Of a stretch of DNA of 64,000 bases, positions 8,875 through 17,303 are shown piece after piece. Location of the stretch: NCBI GenBank assembly GCA_035532035.1, contig DATKRS010000010.1:43614-107613 (forward strand), in the 5' to 3' direction. Origin of the DNA: Candidatus Dormiibacterota bacterium (GTDB taxonomy: Bacteria > Vulcanimicrobiota > Vulcanimicrobiia > Vulcanimicrobiales > Vulcanimicrobiaceae). Under the pieces are notes generated by a model, which had not been told where the DNA came from, made no database searches, and saw only the letters and a list, made by a program, of their open reading frames with translations. Within the stretch, counting starts at the first letter, position 1; each line of letters starts with the position of its first letter. The translations under genes and the position numbers were made by a program.

Positions 8875-9840
8875 ATGGAGCGCGTCGTCGTTATTGGATC
8901 CGGGCCAGCAGGTCTTACCGCAGCGGTCTATGCGGCGCGCGCGAATCTCGCGCCCTTGGTCCTCGCCGGTGGGCTGTACGGCGGACAGCTGATGCTGACG
9001 ACGGACGTGGAGAACTACCCTGGATTCCCCGAAGGGATTCTCGGTCCCGAGCTGATGACGAAGATTCGCGAGCAGGCTGAGCGCTTCGGCGCGCGCATTC
9101 TCGACATCGATGCGACGGGCGTCGATTTCACGACAAGACGGCTCGTCGTCAGCACCTCCGACGAAGCCTATCGAGCAGAGACCGTCATCGTCGCAACGGG
9201 CGCGAGCGCGCGCTGGCTCGGCGTTCCCGGCGAGGATCTCTTGCGGGGTCGCGGCGTGTCGACCTGCGCGACGTGCGACGGGGCCTTCTTCAAGGAGAGG
9301 CACATCGTCGTCGTCGGCGGAGGAGACTCCGCCATGGAAGAGGCGCTCTTCTTGACGCGATTCGGCCGCCGGGTGACGGTCATACATCGCCGCGACGGTC
9401 TGCGGGCGAGCAAGATCATGGCTGAGCGAGCGCACGCCAATCGCAAGATCGACTTCATGTGGAACACCGTCGTCGAAGGGGTGCTCGGAGAAGAGAGAGT
9501 CACTGGTCTGCGGCTGCGCAACCTGCTCGACGAGAGCCTCTTCGATTTCGATTGCGACGCGATCTTCGTCGCGATCGGTCACACGCCGAATACCGAAATC
9601 TTCCGGGGGCAGCTCGATCTCGACAGCGCGGGATACATTCTCTCACCCGACGGCACCATGACGAGCGCCGAGGGCGTCTTCGTGGCCGGCGACGTGTACG
9701 ATCACCGGTATCGGCAAGCGATCACCGCGGCGGGATCGGGCTGCCGAGCGGCGATGGACGCGGAGCGCTATCTCGAGGCGCTCGAGTTCGCACCGCCTCC
9801 GCTCACGCGATCGGTCGGCGCTTCGAGCGAGCGCCGGTAG
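8875..9840 (+). CDS. trxB: thioredoxin reductase-like FAD/NAD(P) disulfide oxidoreductase
   Basis: The 321-residue protein matches low-molecular-weight thioredoxin reductase: FAD motif GSGPAG (residues 8-13), redox-active CATC (Cys131, Cys134), NAD(P) motif GGGDSAMEEALFL, HRRD for NADPH phosphate contact, and the C-terminal FVAGDVYDHRYRQAITAAGSG segment. It would reduce thioredoxin in the cytoplasm at the expense of NADPH. An ATG two codons upstream (8869) is equally possible. The last 73 bp overlap the convergent GNAT gene. The N-terminal coding region faces the HTH-MBL gene divergently. Confidence 0.95.
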   Translation: MERVVVIGSGPAGLTAAVYAARANLAPLVLAGGLYGGQLMLTTDVENYPGFPEGILGPELMTKIREQAERFGARILDIDATGVDFTTRRLVVSTSDEAYRAETVIVATGASARWLGVPGEDLLRGRGVSTCATCDGAFFKERHIVVVGGGDSAMEEALFLTRFGRRVTVIHRRDGLRASKIMAERAHANRKIDFMWNTVVEGVLGEERVTGLRLRNLLDESLFDFDCDAIFVAIGHTPNTEIFRGQLDLDSAGYILSPDGTMTSAEGVFVAGDVYDHRYRQAITAAGSGCRAAMDAERYLEALEFAPPPLTRSVGASSERR

Positions 9841-10355
9841 ACGTAGGTCTCGCCCCGGTAACCGAGGCCGGGATCGAGATCGCGCCGCGTCGCGACCTGC
9901 GTGAAGCCCAGGCTGCGCGCGACGCCCGCCGACGCGGCATTGCCCGCCGCCATCTCGGCAATGCCTGTACGCGCGCCGTGTGCGCCGCGCGCGTGCTCGA
10001 GCACCGCTTCCATCGCTTCGCGCGCGAATCCGAGCCGGCGAAACGGCGGAAAGACGCCGTACGCGATGTAGACGCTCGTTCCCGCATACGTCGCCTGCGC
10101 CTCACCGATCGCAGCTCCGTCTTCTCGGCGCAAGCTGATCCAGTTCTCCCACCGTTCGATTGCGCCCAGGTACGGAACCTCGTGCATCCAGCGCTCGTAT
10201 CGCTGCCGCAGCGCCTCGATCGTCGGCGGTCGCAGGGCGGGAAAGAAGTTCCACATGCGCTCGTCGTCGAGATACTTCCACGTCAGTTCGGCGTGCGCGG
10301 GTTGCGCCGGTACGAGATCGAGGCGAGCCGTCGAGAGCGCGTGCCGTTGCGTCAT
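9768..10355 (-). CDS. GNAT-family N-acetyltransferase (RimJ/RimL-like)
   Basis: This 195-residue protein begins with TARLDLVPAQPAHAEL and has the acetyl-CoA-binding region IAYGVFPPFRRLGFAREAMEAVLEHAR. It continues into NAASAGVARSLGFTQVA, the usual Gcn5-related fold order for acetyltransferases acting on protein N-termini or small amines. The substrate is unknown. Its start overlaps the stop of the upstream epimerase gene by 4 nt. Its 3' end runs 73 bp antisense into trxB, leaving no room for a terminator between them. Confidence 0.88.
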   Translation of the reverse strand: MTQRHALSTARLDLVPAQPAHAELTWKYLDDERMWNFFPALRPPTIEALRQRYERWMHEVPYLGAIERWENWISLRREDGAAIGEAQATYAGTSVYIAYGVFPPFRRLGFAREAMEAVLEHARGAHGARTGIAEMAAGNAASAGVARSLGFTQVATRRDLDPGLGYRGETYVYRRSLEAPTDRVSGGGANSSASR

Positions 10356-11191
10356 CGCACGACGTCTTCGAGGGCGCCGGCCAACTCTGGGAATTTAAAG
10401 CGATAGCCGCGCTCGAGCGCGCGGCGGGGAAGCACGCGTTGACGCTCGAGCAACACGTTTGCCCCCTCCCCGAGTGCCGCCCGCAACGCAAACGTCGGAG
10501 CCGGAAGGAACGCCGGCCTGTGAAGCGCGCGGCCCAGCTCGCGCACGAACTCGGCGTTGGTAACGGGGTTCGGCGCGACGGCATTGAGTGCTCCGTCCGG
10601 GTCGTCGATGGCGCTGAGGTAGATTCCGGCGAGATCGTCGGCGTGAATCCATGAGTACCACGACGTGCCGTCGCCGATGCGCCCGCCCATCCCGGCGCGA
10701 AAGAGCGGGACGAGCTTCGCGAGCATTCCGCCTTTGCCAAGCGCGAGGCCCGTGCGGATGCAGGCGACGCGCATCCCTAAAGCGGAAGCGCCTTGCGCTT
10801 CGCGCTCCCACGCAGCGCATATGCCCGCCAGAAACGTCTTTCCCGCGGGGCTGCTCTCGTCGAACGTCGCGGTTGCGCTCGGACCGTAATAGTCGATCGC
10901 CGAGGCGCTTACGTAGACGGTCGCGCGTCGTTGCAATCGAGCAAGATGCTGCAAAAAAGCGCGCGGAAGCACCGTGCGGCTGTCGTGAAGACGCTGCTTT
11001 ACCGCAGCCGTCCAGCGCTGAGCGATCGGCTCGCCGGCAAGATTCACGATCGCCTCGCAATCGGTCGCGCCGTCCGCAGCATGCTCGGGGTCGCGCAGCG
11101 ACAGAACCGTCACGTCATCGCCGCGCGCTCGCAGAGCTGCCGCGAGCGCGTCGCCGATGAACCCGCTGCCGCCGAGCAGTGCGACGCGCAT
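10352..11191 (-). CDS. TIGR01777-type NAD(P)-dependent epimerase/dehydratase (YfcH-like)
   Basis: The 279-residue extended short-chain dehydrogenase begins with the Rossmann motif LLGGSGFIGDAL. It continues with INLAGEPIAQRW-like (VNLAGEPIAQRW), SASAIDYYG carrying the catalytic Tyr, RTGLALGKGGML, and SWIHADDLAGIY. These are hallmarks of the YfcH/SDR39U1 group, whose physiological substrate is generally unassigned. The ATG at 11191 is chosen because it starts the first beta strand. The frame extends ten residues further but would run into the peptidase stop. The gene lies 1 nt after the M28 peptidase stop. Confidence 0.92.
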   Translation of the reverse strand: MRVALLGGSGFIGDALAAALRARGDDVTVLSLRDPEHAADGATDCEAIVNLAGEPIAQRWTAAVKQRLHDSRTVLPRAFLQHLARLQRRATVYVSASAIDYYGPSATATFDESSPAGKTFLAGICAAWEREAQGASALGMRVACIRTGLALGKGGMLAKLVPLFRAGMGGRIGDGTSWYSWIHADDLAGIYLSAIDDPDGALNAVAPNPVTNAEFVRELGRALHRPAFLPAPTFALRAALGEGANVLLERQRVLPRRALERGYRFKFPELAGALEDVVR

Positions 11192-11192
11192 G

Positions 11193-12923
11193 CTAGACGG
11201 ACAGCTCCGCGGTGATCGCATCGAGTGCGGCTGCCGCCCGAACGGCAGCCTCTCGAATCGTGCTCGTATCTCCGGTGGCTACAGCAGCACTCAGCTCCGG
11301 TAACGGTACGGCGGCATAGCCGTTACGCCCGTAGCAGATGAGATTCAAGCGGTGCACCGCATCGAGAAGGATACCGTCGCTGACATGACCGTCGGCCGCT
11401 TGTGCCCGGGAGGCGAAGCGCGCTACCGCGGCGGCGAACGGCGCGACGTCGCCGGCATGCGCTGACGGCACGATCGTTGCGACGTCCTGGCGCAACGCCC
11501 TTGCGTACGGCGAGAGGCGGTAGAGTGCGCGCAGCGGCTCGTCTGCGAGCCGGTAGGCCATCACCGCGAGCAGTTGCGCCATCGCACGGTGGTTCACGAA
11601 TCCGGGGTCGGCTTGAGTCCGCGCGTAATGGAGATCGTCGAACGCGGAGTGGTAGACGCCGAATGGCCCGCCGAACCCCGAATCGATCGTCGGAATACCC
11701 GTATCGTAGAGGAAGGCTTCGAAGTCGGAGCCGCCGCCCGGAGCGCCTACTTGCGCGCCGTCCGATTGAGCCTGCCAACGCGCGAGAAGCGAGCGTGTAC
11801 GCTGCGCGGGGTCCATAATGCGTGCGGTCGCGCTCGTGACGAACTGCGCCAACGCTGCCGCGGCCGAGGCGCCGAATATCTGGCCGCTCTCGCCCTCGTC
11901 CATGTTGACGTACGCGACGCACTGCGCGCGCAGGCGATCGGCGTGCGCGCGCTCGTATGCGATCGAGCCGAGCTCGCCCAGCTCTTCGCCGTCCCAACCG
12001 GCGATCACGATCGATCTCCTTGGCTTCCACCCGGTACGCGCGAGCGCGCCGAGCGCCTTTGCCGTTTCGAGCAGCGTGGAGATGCCGTCCCCGTTGTCGG
12101 TGACGCCATACACCCACGCGTCGCGATGCCCCCCCAACACGACCTCCTTGCTCGATCTTCCGGCGAGAACCCCGATCGTATTCCAGAGCCGCCGGCGTAC
12201 CAAAATCTCGCGTACCGTCACGCGGATCCTGGCGTTCGCGCCGAGCAGGCGGCGTGCCACCGCAGCGCTCACCGGAAGGACGGGGATTTTGATTGCGTTG
12301 CCAAGGCTGCCACGCTGGACCACGCCGCTCGGAGAATGGGGACCGTTGTGAAAGATGATGGCGGCCGCGCCGTGCTGCTGCGCGCGCAGCGCGAGCAACC
12401 CGCGAAACTCGGCACCGTATTGCACGAGCACGATCTTGCCGCGCACGCGCACATTTGCGGCTGCGAGCGCCGCATAATCCGTTTCGCGCCCCTGCCCGGC
12501 GTCGACCAACGCAGCAGTAACCGTTCCCGAAGCGCTCCCCGCATTGAACGGAATGCCTGCGTCTGGCCGCGTGCCTTCGCGGTCGCCAGGGACGCCGGAC
12601 TCGCGGAGATTAAGGGCGACCGGATGACGCGTCATGATGACGAGTGCGAGCAGGCGCGGCTGTGGAACGAGCGCGGCGAAGGATTCGATCGTCGTGCGAA
12701 ATCCGTAGGCGCGTAGACGGCCGGCCATCCATTGCGCCAGCCGCTCGTCTCCCGGCGTGCCCGCGTAATGCATCTCGCGATCGATGCGGCGCGAGCTCTC
12801 GAGCGCGCCGGCGGCGGTCGGCGTGGCGAGCAAGACGTCTTGCGGGCTCTGCGAGGCCGGTCGCGCGGGCAGCGTCTGCGTCGTGAAGAGCAATAGGACG
12901 GCGACGGCGATGCGCCGGCTCAT
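11193..12923 (-). CDS. secreted M28-family metallopeptidase, glutamate carboxypeptidase II-like
   Basis: The 576-residue product starts with a signal peptide (MSRRIAVAVLLLFTTQTLPA). A protease-associated (PA) domain lies around 130-245 and the di-zinc peptidase domain after it. Expected ligands are visible: GGHRDAW (His266), TDNGDG (Asp276), DGEELGELGS (Glu313/314), VNMDEG (Asp342) and YHSAFDD. The order matches GCPII/transferrin-receptor-like peptidases that remove C-terminal or N-terminal residues from peptides outside the cytoplasm. It overlaps the upstream DUF2600 gene by 4 nt. Peptide scavenging is the simplest role. Confidence 0.92.
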   Translation of the reverse strand: MSRRIAVAVLLLFTTQTLPARPASQSPQDVLLATPTAAGALESSRRIDREMHYAGTPGDERLAQWMAGRLRAYGFRTTIESFAALVPQPRLLALVIMTRHPVALNLRESGVPGDREGTRPDAGIPFNAGSASGTVTAALVDAGQGRETDYAALAAANVRVRGKIVLVQYGAEFRGLLALRAQQHGAAAIIFHNGPHSPSGVVQRGSLGNAIKIPVLPVSAAVARRLLGANARIRVTVREILVRRRLWNTIGVLAGRSSKEVVLGGHRDAWVYGVTDNGDGISTLLETAKALGALARTGWKPRRSIVIAGWDGEELGELGSIAYERAHADRLRAQCVAYVNMDEGESGQIFGASAAAALAQFVTSATARIMDPAQRTRSLLARWQAQSDGAQVGAPGGGSDFEAFLYDTGIPTIDSGFGGPFGVYHSAFDDLHYARTQADPGFVNHRAMAQLLAVMAYRLADEPLRALYRLSPYARALRQDVATIVPSAHAGDVAPFAAAVARFASRAQAADGHVSDGILLDAVHRLNLICYGRNGYAAVPLPELSAAVATGDTSTIREAAVRAAAALDAITAELSV

Positions 12924-14008
12924 CGTGATCCCTCGTCGAGTGCCGTATCGATGATCTTCAACAACTCCAGCGCCGGTTCGTCGAGCCGCTGTGCGTAGAC
13001 CTTCGGGTGCGTCAGATAGAAGAGCGACATGGTACGTAGCACGAAGCGGTGACGCCGGGGCTCGGGAAGGCGCGAGAAGGCGCGGACGGCTCGACGTGCG
13101 AGGTATGCCACGCGCTCGAAGAAGCGCTCGCTCCCTCCGTAGAGCGCGACGAAGTTCACATCGTCGTGCTCGCGGTCTTCCTCTTGATCGATGAACGAGT
13201 CGAGCAGCACGTGCAGCGCGCTCACCGCAGGGAAATACGCATGGTACGCATCGGCAATGGAGCCGTAGCGCGTGTCGAAGAGCATGAACAGCGGCGCGTA
13301 GACGTGAAGCTGCGAGCCCGCCGCGCATGCGAACTCGAACCATTCGAGCTCGCCGTAGCGCTCGGCATGCCGCTCGTACCAGAGCCGGCACGCCTCTTCG
13401 CGCTCGGCCGGAGGGAAATGCACGAAGGTCTGCATGTCGGCGTAGAGGCTCGCGGCCTCGCGAAAGAGCGGCAGCAACTGCTCGTGACCGGCTAGGCGCG
13501 CAAGCCCGCGCTGAACGCGGCGGACGAGCGTCACGAGATAATCGCCGTCGTCACCCGAAGGCCCGAGATCGTAATAGCCGCCGGCGACCGCGTCGGGATG
13601 GAGTGCATCGGCGATCGCGCGGTGCAGGATCGGATACGCTGCGATGCCGACGTCGGGATGACGGTCGCACAGGTTATCGAGGTAGTCGTAGATCGTTTCG
13701 AGCGGCGCGACGATCTCGACGTAGCGATCGGCTGCCGACGGCGTCAAGAACGTTGCGAGGATGCAGCCTCCCGCGACGTGGTACGCTTTTGCGTCGATCG
13801 AGCTCAAGGCCTGAATGCGTAAGCGATCGTCGGGAATGACGTCGGCCAGCGCGCGGATCTCCGCGAGCGCTCGCGCGGCTTTTGGGACGACGCTCAGCAG
13901 GAACTCCGCCACGTCATACGCTCCGGAGAAGCCGCCGCCGGCGAGCATCGCGAGGCGCGTACGGCTCGTCGCAACGCGCCCGACGGCCCATCGAACGTCT
14001 TGCAGCAC
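12920..14008 (-). CDS. DUF2600 protein, YtpB/tetraprenyl-beta-curcumene synthase-like terpenoid synthase
   Basis: The 362-residue protein shows the markers of DUF2600: SIDAKAYHVAGGCILA, the acidic ETIYDYLDNLCDRHPD around residues 104-118, GYYDLGPSGDDGDYLVTLVR, and LLDSFIDQEEDREHDDVNF. In Bacillus the family member YtpB cyclises tetraprenyl diphosphate to the C35 hydrocarbon tetraprenyl-beta-curcumene, with aspartate-rich motifs binding magnesium-diphosphate. The same chemistry is an inference here. The start is GTG at 14008, behind a 300-nt intergenic region holding a perfect TATAAT on this strand. No other terpenoid gene is adjacent. Confidence 0.85.
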   Translation of the reverse strand: MLQDVRWAVGRVATSRTRLAMLAGGGFSGAYDVAEFLLSVVPKAARALAEIRALADVIPDDRLRIQALSSIDAKAYHVAGGCILATFLTPSAADRYVEIVAPLETIYDYLDNLCDRHPDVGIAAYPILHRAIADALHPDAVAGGYYDLGPSGDDGDYLVTLVRRVQRGLARLAGHEQLLPLFREAASLYADMQTFVHFPPAEREEACRLWYERHAERYGELEWFEFACAAGSQLHVYAPLFMLFDTRYGSIADAYHAYFPAVSALHVLLDSFIDQEEDREHDDVNFVALYGGSERFFERVAYLARRAVRAFSRLPEPRRHRFVLRTMSLFYLTHPKVYAQRLDEPALELLKIIDTALDEGSR

Positions 14009-14116
14009 CGCTATGGGTCGGCCCGGCGCAACCGAATCGACGGGGCCTGCTTGCCCTCGCTCAAGGGCGGCGAGCCCCCCGTTTAGCCTTCCCGATTCCC
14101 CGGCTTCTCATGGGCC

Positions 14117-14142
14117 GATTATACCGAATAGTATATATTACT
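14117..14142. promoter_or_regulatory. AT-rich divergent promoter-like island
   Basis: The 326-bp gap 14009-14334 is the only gap over 300 bp in the window and has no convincing coding potential. This AT-rich island stands out in GC-rich DNA. It holds a perfect TATAAT on the minus strand (14123-14118), about 110 nt before the DUF2600 start, and TATATT on the plus strand (14134-14139), about 195 nt before the HTH-membrane gene. Good -35 boxes are not visible. I read it as a likely bidirectional promoter. Confidence 0.4.
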
Positions 14143-14334
14143 CGCCCACGACCTGCCCCGGAGCGCAGGCCACGACTCGTGCGCCACTTCACGGGCAGAT
14201 GCCTCATATCGCGTGCGCGGGGCAGCAGCATGTCACGGCTTATCGTGCTTCACAAACGGTCGCCTTCCTGTAGGGTTTCAAGGGGCGGAGCCCGGCTCAT
14301 AGAAACCAATCCAGCGGATCCACGGGAGCGAGCG

Positions 14335-16038
14335 TTGAGCGTCAGAATCGTTCTCGACAAAACAAAGGTGCGTCACCTGCGCGAACAGCGCGGGTTCTCT
14401 TCGCAGGCCGAGCTTGCAGAGCAGACGGCACGCGTCGATCTCAAACGAACCGGGGTGGGGCCTCGCGTCATCTGGGATGCGGAGAACGGAAAACCCGTCA
14501 CCGTGCGCACCTGGAGGCTGATCGCGCAAGCGCTGGACATCTCCGATCCGAACGAGCTGTTGGAGGGTTCTGCGCCGGAGCGCCGCGCGCCCATGCGGTG
14601 GATCGCGCTCGCTACCGCGAGCGCGATCGTCGTGATCGCAGCGGCTGCCGTGCTTTCGATGATTAGACCGCGCAACCCCGTTGTGATGCCCGCAGACAGG
14701 ACGCTCGTTTTCGAGGATCTGCGTGGGGAGAGCACGTTACGCCATCCGATGACTCTCGCGCACGGCCTGCTCTGCAGCAATCTCACGATCGACGCGAACG
14801 TAACCCTCGCTACGGATGGTCACAGCATTCTCTGCTCCGGCACCATCGACAATCGCGGCACGATTGTAACCGGATACACGCGATACCGCGAGTATCCGCA
14901 GTCCTACGGCGGCTCCGGCGGCGGCGGCGGGGCGAGTTGCACAGGCAGTGGCGGGCAGGACGGCGATGCAACGCGCGTGCCGGGCGGACCGGGATCGCTT
15001 GCGCCGGCCGACGGCGGCTCGCCACCTGCGCCCCTTCTTACGGCGAGTCTGCTTGAGAGCTGGTATCTCGTCGGAATGAAGCGGTATCTTAGTGGAGCTG
15101 CCGGCGGAGGGGATCTGGCGTCCAGATACACCGGAACGCCCGGCGCGCGGGGCATCTACATTCAGGCGCAGCGCATTATCGCAGGGCGCATCGTTGCCCG
15201 AGGGCAAGATGCCTGCGACACGTCGGGTTGCGGGCCGATCCATGGATCGGCGGGCGGCGGTGGCGGCATCGTCGTGCTCGCCTACGGCGATGCGCTGGTT
15301 CCAGGCGCGTACTACGTTCGCGGCGGACGGGGAAATCGCACCGGTTGCTACCCGAGCGGCAGCGGCGGAAACGGAAGGGTTATCGCTTACGATTTCGGAC
15401 GGTCCCCGCCGGTGCAACTTCCCCAACTTCGTCTCCTAACGCCGCGCGTGCGCTCCGCGAACGGCTGCGCGCAGCGCGGACGGATCGGCATCGTCAACAA
15501 CACCGGCGGAACGGTTGCGCTGCTCTCAGGAAACGGCGCGTTTGCCTCGATATCCCAGCACAATAAGAGCGTCGCCGCGCGCCCGGGAGCGATTCTTCGA
15601 GGAAGCATACGATTGCGTACCGTCAACCGCAGTCCTGCGGTCTCAACGGCCCCGCTGATAGCAACCCCGACATGGGGTAAGCGCGAGACCGTGTGGTTCA
15701 CCGTCGCGCCTACGGTATCGCGCGGCATCGGCACCTACGATTCCGCCGTGACCGTCAAGGTGCCGTCAAAGGATGGGACGTATGCCCTGATCTTTGCCTT
15801 TCAGATCGCGTCGCGTGCTGCATTTGTCGCCTCCGGAAGCGACTACGTCGTCGGCCCTCCGCATTGGAGCTTTCGTGACGCGGTTGCGGACTATGACGAA
15901 GCGCAAATCTCCGATGCGCAAACCTACGGTTGTGCCATAGCCCGCCGCTTCGAAGGCCCAGGCTACGTATGGCTCTACGTTCCCGCCGATGCCTTGCGCA
16001 TCGTCGTCGCAGGCCGCGCGGCGCGGGCCGGGTCTTAG
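14335..16038 (+). CDS. membrane-anchored HTH protein with glycine-rich extracytoplasmic domain
   Basis: The protein (567 residues) has an N-terminal Cro/CI-like HTH at residues 5-75 (KVRHLREQRGFSSQAELAEQ, then VIWDAENGKPVTVRTWRLI and DPNELLEG). A single transmembrane helix follows at about 83-103 (WIALATASAIVVIAAAAVLSM), then a ~460-residue outer region rich in Gly clusters (GGSGGGGGASC, GSAGGGGGIVVLAYG, GSGGNGRVIAYDFG) with several cysteines. The start is TTG 14335, because GGGAG lies 6 nt upstream and the HTH begins there. An ATG at 14230 would prepend 35 residues without homology. The topology suggests a one-component transmembrane regulator or a surface protein with a cytoplasmic tether. 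No function is recognised. Confidence 0.75.
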   Translation: MSVRIVLDKTKVRHLREQRGFSSQAELAEQTARVDLKRTGVGPRVIWDAENGKPVTVRTWRLIAQALDISDPNELLEGSAPERRAPMRWIALATASAIVVIAAAAVLSMIRPRNPVVMPADRTLVFEDLRGESTLRHPMTLAHGLLCSNLTIDANVTLATDGHSILCSGTIDNRGTIVTGYTRYREYPQSYGGSGGGGGASCTGSGGQDGDATRVPGGPGSLAPADGGSPPAPLLTASLLESWYLVGMKRYLSGAAGGGDLASRYTGTPGARGIYIQAQRIIAGRIVARGQDACDTSGCGPIHGSAGGGGGIVVLAYGDALVPGAYYVRGGRGNRTGCYPSGSGGNGRVIAYDFGRSPPVQLPQLRLLTPRVRSANGCAQRGRIGIVNNTGGTVALLSGNGAFASISQHNKSVAARPGAILRGSIRLRTVNRSPAVSTAPLIATPTWGKRETVWFTVAPTVSRGIGTYDSAVTVKVPSKDGTYALIFAFQIASRAAFVASGSDYVVGPPHWSFRDAVADYDEAQISDAQTYGCAIARRFEGPGYVWLYVPADALRIVVAGRAARAGS

Positions 16039-16044
16039 ACCCGG
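16028..16044 (+). terminator. GC hairpin across the stop codon
   Basis: CCGGGTC (16028-16034), loop TTA and GACCCGG (16038-16044) form a perfect 7-bp stem that includes the stop codon of the HTH-membrane gene. It sits in a 38-bp gap between convergent genes. There is no U-tract on either side, so intrinsic termination is uncertain. Confidence 0.35.
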
Positions 16045-16076
16045 TGCATCTGCGTGGGCCGCTCTTGCCCCATATC

Positions 16077-17303
16077 CTAAATTCCCGAGATGAAGCGGCC
16101 GGGGTTCAGCGTGGCGTGCGGGTCGAAGGCGGCTTTGAGCGCTCGCATGCGCGCGATAGCCGGCGGGTCGGCGCCCCATACGCGCAGCGCCGCCCGTACG
16201 GGGTGCTCGCCGGCGATGACGCGCGCACGTGGCTCGACTTGATGCAGCGCGTCGTCGAGCACCTGCAGCTTGAGTGAGAGGTCGCGCGTGTCGTTGCGGC
16301 TCGCGCGGACGATGACGTCGCCGTTCATGACGTCGGCGATCACGTTAGCGTCCAATGCGAAGCGGCGCACGATGTCGCGCGCTTCGGTCGCGCACGCATC
16401 GAGACGATCGGGCATGGCCGGGATGCGATAGGTGATCGAGCGGTCCGCAACCGTCGACACGAACGCATCGAGGACGGCGTCGAACACGTCGCGCGCGCGG
16501 GCGTCGACGATCTGCGTCTCCGGCACGCCCGCGCGGCCGAGTGCGGAGCGCAAGTCGCGCGTCGCGCGCTCGAGCAGCTCTTCGCCGTTCTCGAGCAGGA
16601 CGAAGATCCGCCCTTCGGCGCCGGCCGCGCCGGAGATCTCTTTCTCGAACCCCTCGATCCAGAGCGCCGCGGACGGCTCGATCGCAAGTGCGCGTAGCTG
16701 TGCGAGCGCTCGGGAACGCGTCCCTTCGGGAAGCGGCGCCAAGAATGCGCGCGCCGCACCCGGCATCGGAAGGGTCTTGAAGTTCGCCTGCACGAGCACG
16801 CCGAGCGTACCGAACGATCCGACGTAGAGACGGCTCATGTCGTAACCGGCGACGTTCTTCACCACCATGCCGCCCGCGCGCGCGATCGTACCGTCGGCAA
16901 GCACGATCGTCGAGCCGATGAGCAGATCGCGCGGCCGGCCGTAGCGATGGCGCCTCGGTCCGAGCCATCCGGCGGCGAGCGTCCCGCCGACGGTCGCGCG
17001 GCCAGGCTTCGGAGCGTCGAGGGGCAAGAACTGTCCGTCGCGCTTCAGCCGTGCCGCCAGCGTCTTCAGCGTGGTGCCGCCTTGCACGGCGATGGTGAGG
17101 TCCGCCGGGTTGTAGGCGACGATGCGTTTGAGCGCCGTCGTTTGCACGACGAACTCGCTGCCCATGGGGGGAAACCCCATGCCGCGCAGCGTCTCGCCGC
17201 CGCAGATCGCGACGCGCGTGCCGTCGCCGTCGCAGCGCGAGAGCAATGCGCACAGCTCTTCCACGCTTTGCGGGAGGGCGCGTTCGGCGGCCCCCGGCGT
17301 CAT
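16077..17303 (-). CDS. glcE: glycolate oxidase FAD-binding subunit GlcE-like
   Basis: The 408-residue protein has an FAD-binding type-4 (PCMH) domain (VAICGGETLRGMG, LTIAVQGGTTLKTLAARL, GRATVGGTLAAGWLGPRR, GGMVVKNVAGYDMSRLYVGS) and ends FDPHATLNPGRF, the typical GlcE/GlcD C-terminus. With GlcD it would form a glycolate or D-2-hydroxyacid dehydrogenase. GlcF, the iron-sulfur subunit, is not in the visible cluster, so electron transfer may use another partner. The ATG at 17303 overlaps the glcD stop by 4 nt. The longer frame that starts at 17846 runs antisense-like through glcD coding and was rejected. Confidence 0.88.
   Translation of the reverse strand: MTPGAAERALPQSVEELCALLSRCDGDGTRVAICGGETLRGMGFPPMGSEFVVQTTALKRIVAYNPADLTIAVQGGTTLKTLAARLKRDGQFLPLDAPKPGRATVGGTLAAGWLGPRRHRYGRPRDLLIGSTIVLADGTIARAGGMVVKNVAGYDMSRLYVGSFGTLGVLVQANFKTLPMPGAARAFLAPLPEGTRSRALAQLRALAIEPSAALWIEGFEKEISGAAGAEGRIFVLLENGEELLERATRDLRSALGRAGVPETQIVDARARDVFDAVLDAFVSTVADRSITYRIPAMPDRLDACATEARDIVRRFALDANVIADVMNGDVIVRASRNDTRDLSLKLQVLDDALHQVEPRARVIAGEHPVRAALRVWGADPPAIARMRALKAAFDPHATLNPGRFISGI

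Noticed and set aside
14230..14334. Upstream ATG for the HTH-membrane protein
   Set aside because: The added 35 residues have no domain similarity, while TTG 14335 has a well-placed GGGAG.
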